Part shown: positions 59,661 through 64,000 of the stretch, piece after piece | How positions within the stretch are numbered: the stretch's first letter is position 1 | Layout: each line of letters opens with the position of its first letter | From: Mycobacterium kansasii ATCC 12478 | Lineage (GTDB): Bacteria; Actinomycetota; Actinomycetes; Mycobacteriales; Mycobacteriaceae | DNA: 64,000 bases | Direction: 5' to 3' | NCBI RefSeq assembly: GCF_000157895.3 | Contig: NC_022663.1 | Location: forward strand, 4,898,001 to 4,962,000 | Notes under the pieces: model-generated | Databases searched by the model: none | The model's input: the letters and a program-made list of their open reading frames with translations, nothing else | What the model was told of the DNA's origin: nothing | Translations under genes and position numbers: made by a program

Positions 59661-60845
59661 GTGTCGTATGTTTTTGCGTTTCCCGAGCTGATGTCCGGCG
59701 CGGCCACAGACGTGGCTTCGATTGGTTCGTTGGTCGCGACCGCAAACCAGGGCATGGCCGCTGCCACCACTGCGGTAGTGGCCGCGGCCGAGGATGAGGT
59801 GTCAGAGGCGATCGCGGCCATCTTCTCCGCCCACGGCGAGGGCTATCTAGCTCTCAGCGCACAGGCGGCGGCCTTCCATGAGCGGTTCGTGCAGGCATTG
59901 GCCGGCGCTGCCGGGGCGTATGCCACCGCCGAAGCGGCCGGCGCTGCGCCCCTTGCGACCTTTGAGCAGGCGGTGCTCGGCGTCCAGGTGGAAATCCAGC
60001 AGATCCCCACGACGATCGCCGCCGGATTCAGCTCCGGGCTCGCATCTTTGACTTCAATCCCAGGTAATCCACTCCTGATGCTGCTTGCCAGCGACATCCC
60101 GCCGCTGTCGTGGGTGTTGGGCAACTCCCCGCCGCCACTGTTGAATTTGCTGCTGGGGCAAACGGTGCAGTACACCACGTATCAGGGAATGAGCGTCGTG
60201 CAGATCACGCCGGCCGCCCCAACCGGCGAATACGTGGTTGCCCTGCACGGTGGCGCGTACATTCTCCCGGCCTCGTTGTTCCACTGGATCAATTACTCGG
60301 TGACGGCCTACCAGACCGGCGCGACCTTCGAAGTGCCGATTTACCCGTTGCTCCAGCAAGGTGGTACCGCCGCCACGGTCGTACCCCAAACGGCCGGGTT
60401 CATCTCGTCGCTGATCGCGCAACACGGAGCGCAGAATGTCAGCGTGGTCGGCGACTCCGCGGGCGGCAACCTCGCACTGGGGGCCGTCCAATACTTGGTC
60501 AGCCAATCCGAACCGGTACCTTCGTCGATGGTGTTGCTGTCTCCGTGGCTGGACGTGGGGACTGGCGGGCTCGGCGCGGCGTGGGCGGGCAATCTTCCCG
60601 CGAACAACTATCTGGTGAGCCCGCTGTACGGGTCACTTGACGGCCTTCCGCCGACGTATGTCTACTCCGGCTCGCTGGATCCACTTGCACAACAAGCGGC
60701 CGTCCTGCAGCATGCAGCGTTAGCCCAAGGTGCCCCGATGAGCTTTGCTTTGGAACCCGGCGGAATTCACGACTGGGTTCTGCTGACTCCGGGCGGGTTG
60801 CTGTACTGGCCGCAGATCAACCAGCAACTCGGTATCGTGGCCTGA
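59661..60845 (+). CDS. lipY: PE-family triacylglycerol lipase LipY
   Basis: The GTG at 59661 (VSYVFAFPELMSGAATDVAS) starts the PE domain, giving 394 residues. The PE domain runs to about residue 95 and directs ESX-5 export. The C-terminal alpha/beta hydrolase of the hormone-sensitive-lipase type has the oxyanion motif HGGAYI, nucleophile GDSAGG, Asp in GSLDPLA and His in GGIHDWVLLTP. It matches Rv3097c but is shorter than the 437 residues I recall there; the difference lies in the linker after the PE domain. It hydrolyses stored triacylglycerol, the product of Tgs1. Confidence 0.95.
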   Translation: MSYVFAFPELMSGAATDVASIGSLVATANQGMAAATTAVVAAAEDEVSEAIAAIFSAHGEGYLALSAQAAAFHERFVQALAGAAGAYATAEAAGAAPLATFEQAVLGVQVEIQQIPTTIAAGFSSGLASLTSIPGNPLLMLLASDIPPLSWVLGNSPPPLLNLLLGQTVQYTTYQGMSVVQITPAAPTGEYVVALHGGAYILPASLFHWINYSVTAYQTGATFEVPIYPLLQQGGTAATVVPQTAGFISSLIAQHGAQNVSVVGDSAGGNLALGAVQYLVSQSEPVPSSMVLLSPWLDVGTGGLGAAWAGNLPANNYLVSPLYGSLDGLPPTYVYSGSLDPLAQQAAVLQHAALAQGAPMSFALEPGGIHDWVLLTPGGLLYWPQINQQLGIVA

Positions 60846-60973
60846 TCGCAGGGTGCTGAACGGCCCGCCGTCAGTATTGACGCGCCACGATCGCGGGGAG
60901 AGGCCGATAACGGTTCGCCCCATACGAATTGAGCGACGAATTGTGCGCTGCGGCCGGTCGGTGCGCTGGTGCG

Positions 60974-61657
60974 CTAGCCATCGCTTGCCCGGGCTTTGAT
61001 CGCGTCCTGAGAGATGTAGACGTCGAATGCACCGGGCGCGGCGATGACAGCGTTGCCGTACGCGGCACGTACGAACGGCTTGGTCCACCACTTGCCGCCG
61101 CGCATGTCGTCGAAAAAGTCCCCGTCACCGCCGTTGAGCATGATCTGGTGCTGTGTCGGCGACACCCCGTCGAGGCGTTGGCCGAACAGGCGGGTCACCT
61201 TGTAACCGGAATGCATGCCCAGGATATTCACCCAGTGCTGGAGCTCGACAATGTCGGCCTGTAGCACCCACATGTCACCCTCGACTTCGTAAGTCTGATG
61301 GGCATATGCCTTGCCGGCGTCATCGTAGAGCGTGAGATCGACGTTGAGGCGGTGCGCCTCGTTGCTGACCGGCGTCGCCACCACGTGAGCCGCTTTGATT
61401 TCGCCGGTCAGACCCACATACGTCTGGACCAGTGTGGCGAACCAGAGCAGCAGAATCGAAACAACCAGTAGCACAACGCCGCCGGCGGCTCGTCCGGGCC
61501 GGAATCGCAGTCGGCGTCCCCGCGGCGCCGACTCCGCCGAACTCGAATGCACAGTCCGGCGTCGCCCGACCACCGCCGACAGCAACATCACCACGGCGGC
61601 AACGGCCACGCCTGCCAGCACGATTTGCAGTACGCCGAACTGGTGAGGGTACGTCAT
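60974..61657 (-). CDS. two-span membrane protein with extracytoplasmic domain, unknown function
   Basis: This 227-residue protein has an N-terminal helix (VLQIVLAGVAVAAVVMLLSAVV), a basic linker (RGRRLRFRPGR) and a second helix (GGVVLLVVSILLLWFATLV). A domain of about 140 residues rich in beta-prone sequence follows, with WVNILGMHSGYKVTRLFGQRLDG. I do not recognise the family. It is 40 bp downstream of the kinase gene on the same strand and could be co-transcribed with it. Confidence 0.75.
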   Translation of the reverse strand: MTYPHQFGVLQIVLAGVAVAAVVMLLSAVVGRRRTVHSSSAESAPRGRRLRFRPGRAAGGVVLLVVSILLLWFATLVQTYVGLTGEIKAAHVVATPVSNEAHRLNVDLTLYDDAGKAYAHQTYEVEGDMWVLQADIVELQHWVNILGMHSGYKVTRLFGQRLDGVSPTQHQIMLNGGDGDFFDDMRGGKWWTKPFVRAAYGNAVIAAPGAFDVYISQDAIKARASDG

Positions 61658-61697
61658 AACCCCAGTTGTACCCGCTCACGTCTTACGGGGGAGAAAG

Positions 61698-63485
61698 CTA
61701 CCCGGCCGCCCGCAGGGTGATCTCGGAGATTGACGTCCGGCTCTCGCCATTGGTGGTGCCCAAGGTGGAGATCCACACCAGCACATTGGATGTCTTGGCC
61801 CGGTCATGCACGGGGATAACGTTGTGCCCAGGTTGCAGCGGCGTGTTCGGTGTCAGCGCGGTGGTGTCGGCCAATTTGGTCGGCGACTGGCTGGGTGCCG
61901 AGCGGATCTGGACCTGGGTTCCCGTGCTGGACACGTCGATCGTCACCTCACTCAGCGCGGTCGGCTGGGCCAGGTGCAGCAGCAGCCCCATTCCCTCGAT
62001 GAATTTCGGGAATGGGACCGCGTCCCGATAGGTAACGGTGGACCACGCCGTGTTCGGGTTGCCGTCGATCGCCAAGCTGGCCTGCTGCGGATTGTCGGGG
62101 GCGCCGTCGGGTGAAAAAACCGTTGCACTCACCGGCTTGACGATTGGTCCGGGGCGGGTCCGGGTGCCGAAACTGTCCGTGAAGTACACAACCGCCGCCG
62201 CGGTCAATACGATGACACCGACGATGGCGACGAGCGCAGCGATCCACAGTTTTCTGCCTTTCGGCGACTTGTCTCGCGGCGATGTGGCGGAGGCCTCCGG
62301 CCGGGGTCGTTTCGGACGAGCTCCGGCTGACAAGTTGACGATTTTGTCGGCGTCGAGGGTCTCGCCGTCCCACAGGCCGGTGATCTCGACCTCATCCCCG
62401 TCCGCGAGCTGACCGGCGACGAGGTCGGTTTGGATCTCGACGGGAAGTGGAGCGCGCCGGTTGCCGAGCGGCTCATACGGGACTACTTGGAACGACAAGA
62501 TCCCGACCTGAGATTGGGCTCCGACCGCGCTTTGCGCTACGGCGCGTGCAATCCCCTGAACAACCAGACGCTCGAGACGCTGCGTGGCCGGACGTCCGCC
62601 CGAACGGAGGTCCTCGGCGGGGCCTGCCGCTAAGGCGGCATCGCGGTGGGGACCGTGCTGCGTGAGGGCCAGGGCGAACGCGGTGCACGTCGGGTATCGC
62701 TGGTTAGGGTCTTTGGCCAGCGCCCTTGCCAGGACGGCGTCGAGGTGCGCGAGCTCGGGTCGGCGCTCCGAGATCCGCGGTGGCGGCGTATTCAGGTGGT
62801 TGCTGACGACGACGGCGCGATTCGAGTCCTGAAAAGGCGGGGCACCGGTTAACAGGTAGAACGTCGTCGCGGCCAGCGCATATTGATCCGCTCGGCCGTC
62901 AAGTGGCTTGCCCAGCAGCTGCTCGGGGGCCACGTAACTGATGGTTCCGATGGCGACGTTGACGTCGGTGAGGTTGCTGACGTCGTCGATTCTGCGAGCG
63001 ATGCCGAAATCGGTCAGCAGGACCCTGCGCCGGTGGCCATCGGGCGCGGTCACCAGGATGTTCTCGGGCTTGACGTCACGATGGAGCAGACGTCGATCAT
63101 GACCGAAGTCCAGCGCATCGGCCACCGCCGTCACGATTTCGGCGACGTCTTGCTCTGGCATGCCGTGCGGGTAGCGCTCCCGGACCAACCGGCCCGCGTC
63201 GGTGCCGTCCACGTACTCCATCGAGATCCACAGCCGGCCGTTGAACTCGCCACGATCGAGAACGCCGACGATGTGGGGGTGCCACAGCGTCGCTGCCAAT
63301 TCGGCTTCGCGCTTGAATCGCGCCTGAAATTCCTGGTCGGCTGTGGCGGCCAAGGACAAGACCTTCAGCGCGTCGTGACGCGGCAGACGGGGATGCTGGG
63401 CGAGGTAAACCTCACCCATCCCACCGGTGCCGAGGAGGCGCTGAATCACATAGCCAGCGAATACCTCGCCGTTGTCGAACGGCAT
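61698..63485 (-). CDS. transmembrane Ser/Thr protein kinase with an MviN-like extracytoplasmic domain
   Basis: The start at 63485 (MPFDNGEVFAGYVIQRLLG) gives 595 residues. The PknB-type kinase domain (10-275) looks active: glycine loop GTGGMG (19-24), Lys41, catalytic Asp137 in LLHRDVKPEN, Asp159 in TDFG, and APE at 186-188. A linker domain of about 65 residues (325-388, with EVEITGLWDGETLDADKI) precedes one transmembrane helix (412-435). The C-terminal domain (445-595) contains FSPDGAPDNPQQASLAIDGN, then STGTQVQIRS and SNVLVWISTLGTTNGESRT. It closely resembles, from memory, the discoidin-like C-terminal domain of mycobacterial MviN (Rv3910). Confidence 0.9.
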   Translation of the reverse strand: MPFDNGEVFAGYVIQRLLGTGGMGEVYLAQHPRLPRHDALKVLSLAATADQEFQARFKREAELAATLWHPHIVGVLDRGEFNGRLWISMEYVDGTDAGRLVRERYPHGMPEQDVAEIVTAVADALDFGHDRRLLHRDVKPENILVTAPDGHRRRVLLTDFGIARRIDDVSNLTDVNVAIGTISYVAPEQLLGKPLDGRADQYALAATTFYLLTGAPPFQDSNRAVVVSNHLNTPPPRISERRPELAHLDAVLARALAKDPNQRYPTCTAFALALTQHGPHRDAALAAGPAEDLRSGGRPATQRLERLVVQGIARAVAQSAVGAQSQVGILSFQVVPYEPLGNRRAPLPVEIQTDLVAGQLADGDEVEITGLWDGETLDADKIVNLSAGARPKRPRPEASATSPRDKSPKGRKLWIAALVAIVGVIVLTAAAVVYFTDSFGTRTRPGPIVKPVSATVFSPDGAPDNPQQASLAIDGNPNTAWSTVTYRDAVPFPKFIEGMGLLLHLAQPTALSEVTIDVSSTGTQVQIRSAPSQSPTKLADTTALTPNTPLQPGHNVIPVHDRAKTSNVLVWISTLGTTNGESRTSISEITLRAAG

Positions 63486-63587
63486 GCCCGAAAGCCTACA
63501 AACCGGCACGGCCGGGTAGCGAATCCCACCGTTGAGGTGCAGGGTCGGGCCACGTGGCCGCCGCATCGACGGTGACCTCCGGAGTTG

Positions 63588-64000
63588 TCACAAGTGATCC
63601 AGAAATTCGCGCACCGCGATGTTGAACGCTTCGGGCTGGTCCATGTTCGCCGCGTGCCGCGCGTTCTCGATGACTACTTTGCGGGCCGTGGGGATCTTGC
63701 GCGCCATATAGTCGGCCGCGGCCAGGTAATCGGTGTCCTGGGCGCCGACGATCACCAGGGTGGGCACCGTGATGCTGTCGAGCGACGTGATCACGCGGGC
63801 GTCCTTTTGCGCCATGACGCCGCGGGCGGCGCGCGGCAGCCCCTCGGGATGCTCATGTACCGCCTGCGTGAGTTCCGGCGAGACGTCGGCGGGCGCGCCG
63901 CCCCGCTCGAGTTGCCGGGCGCGTCGTTCCACCCACGCGTTCCATTTGGCTCGGGCCTCGTCGTTGCGGTAGCCCGGCCCGGTATCGACCAGCACCAGCG
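63588..64000 (-). CDS. alpha/beta hydrolase, partial (5' end beyond the window)
   Basis: The visible part is the C-terminal region of an alpha/beta hydrolase. It includes SITVPTLVIVGAQDTDYLAAADYMA, which carries the acidic triad residue, and a late ARHAANMDQPEAFN with the catalytic His. The reading frame is open to the right edge, and LVDTGPGYRN just inside the edge follows the nucleophile strand, so about half the gene is missing. The function is not assignable beyond the fold. Confidence 0.8.
   Translation of the reverse strand, partial: LVLVDTGPGYRNDEARAKWNAWVERRARQLERGGAPADVSPELTQAVHEHPEGLPRAARGVMAQKDARVITSLDSITVPTLVIVGAQDTDYLAAADYMARKIPTARKVVIENARHAANMDQPEAFNIAVREFLDHL

Noticed and set aside
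1..64000. CRISPR array, tRNA or rRNA genes, prophage or complete insertion sequence
   Set aside because: Reading for regular spaced repeats, tRNA-like T-loops with CCA ends other than ssrA, integrases and transposases gave nothing convincing.

Overview
The window is chromosomal DNA of a slow-growing Mycobacterium. Mycobacterium-restricted families (three PPE genes, a PE-lipase LipY, an MmpL transporter) sit on a GC-rich backbone. The gene order follows M. tuberculosis Rv3141 to Rv3097c in inverted orientation: fadB4, fadE23, fadE24, pflA, hisN, PPE51, PPE50, Rv3134c-devR-devS, Rv3131, tgs1, Rv3129, Rv3127, agpS, fprA, prfB, mscS-like, Rv3103c, ftsE, ftsX, smpB, Rv3099c, ssrA, lipY. The tmRNA tag ADSHQRDYALAA is the mycobacterial tag. 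Locus tags are recalled from knowledge of H37Rv; no database search was run, and the species is not identified.

Layout. 1-3.5 kb: a minus-strand operon (homogentisate-dioxygenase-like cupin, alpha/beta hydrolase, CoA-transferase III). 3.85-5.8 kb: a PPE protein with a PE-PPE hydrolase domain. 5.8-18.9 kb: the fadE24-fadE23-fadB4 block, split by about 9.4 kb that holds an AcuI-like reductase, a VapBC-type toxin-antitoxin pair, a GNAT acetyltransferase and a complete meta-cleavage pathway for a phenylpropanoid-type aromatic acid. That pathway is two divergent operons around tandem 14-bp palindromic TetR operators. 19-24 kb: pflA, hisN, a small membrane protein and two paralogous PPE-SVP genes. 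24.3-28.1 kb: an SPFH protein, a Cys-rich membrane protein and a quinol nitric oxide reductase in one operon. It diverges from the DosR locus (28.3-35.6 kb), which has recognisable DosR boxes.

35.8-49.2 kb is the most distinctive accessory block: an MmpL exporter, an EthA-like Baeyer-Villiger monooxygenase, a 688-bp region rich in palindromes, a single-module highly reducing PKS (KS-AT-DH-ER-KR-ACP, no thioesterase), an alpha-oxoamine synthase whose start overlaps the PKS stop, and a zinc alcohol dehydrogenase. The inferred logic is that the PKS builds a reduced acyl chain, the PLP enzyme releases it by decarboxylative condensation with an amino acid, and the dehydrogenase reduces the alpha-amino ketone, giving a sphingoid-base-like lipid. 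I consider this the best candidate for an undescribed system.

49.5-64 kb is core: agpS, fprA, prfB, mscS-like, ftsEX, smpB, ssrA. Next to ssrA lies a decayed MazEF pair whose antitoxin is truncated at a duplicated repeat and whose toxin is frameshifted. lipY follows, then a membrane protein, a Ser/Thr kinase whose extracytoplasmic domain resembles the C-terminus of MviN, and a partial alpha/beta hydrolase at the right edge.
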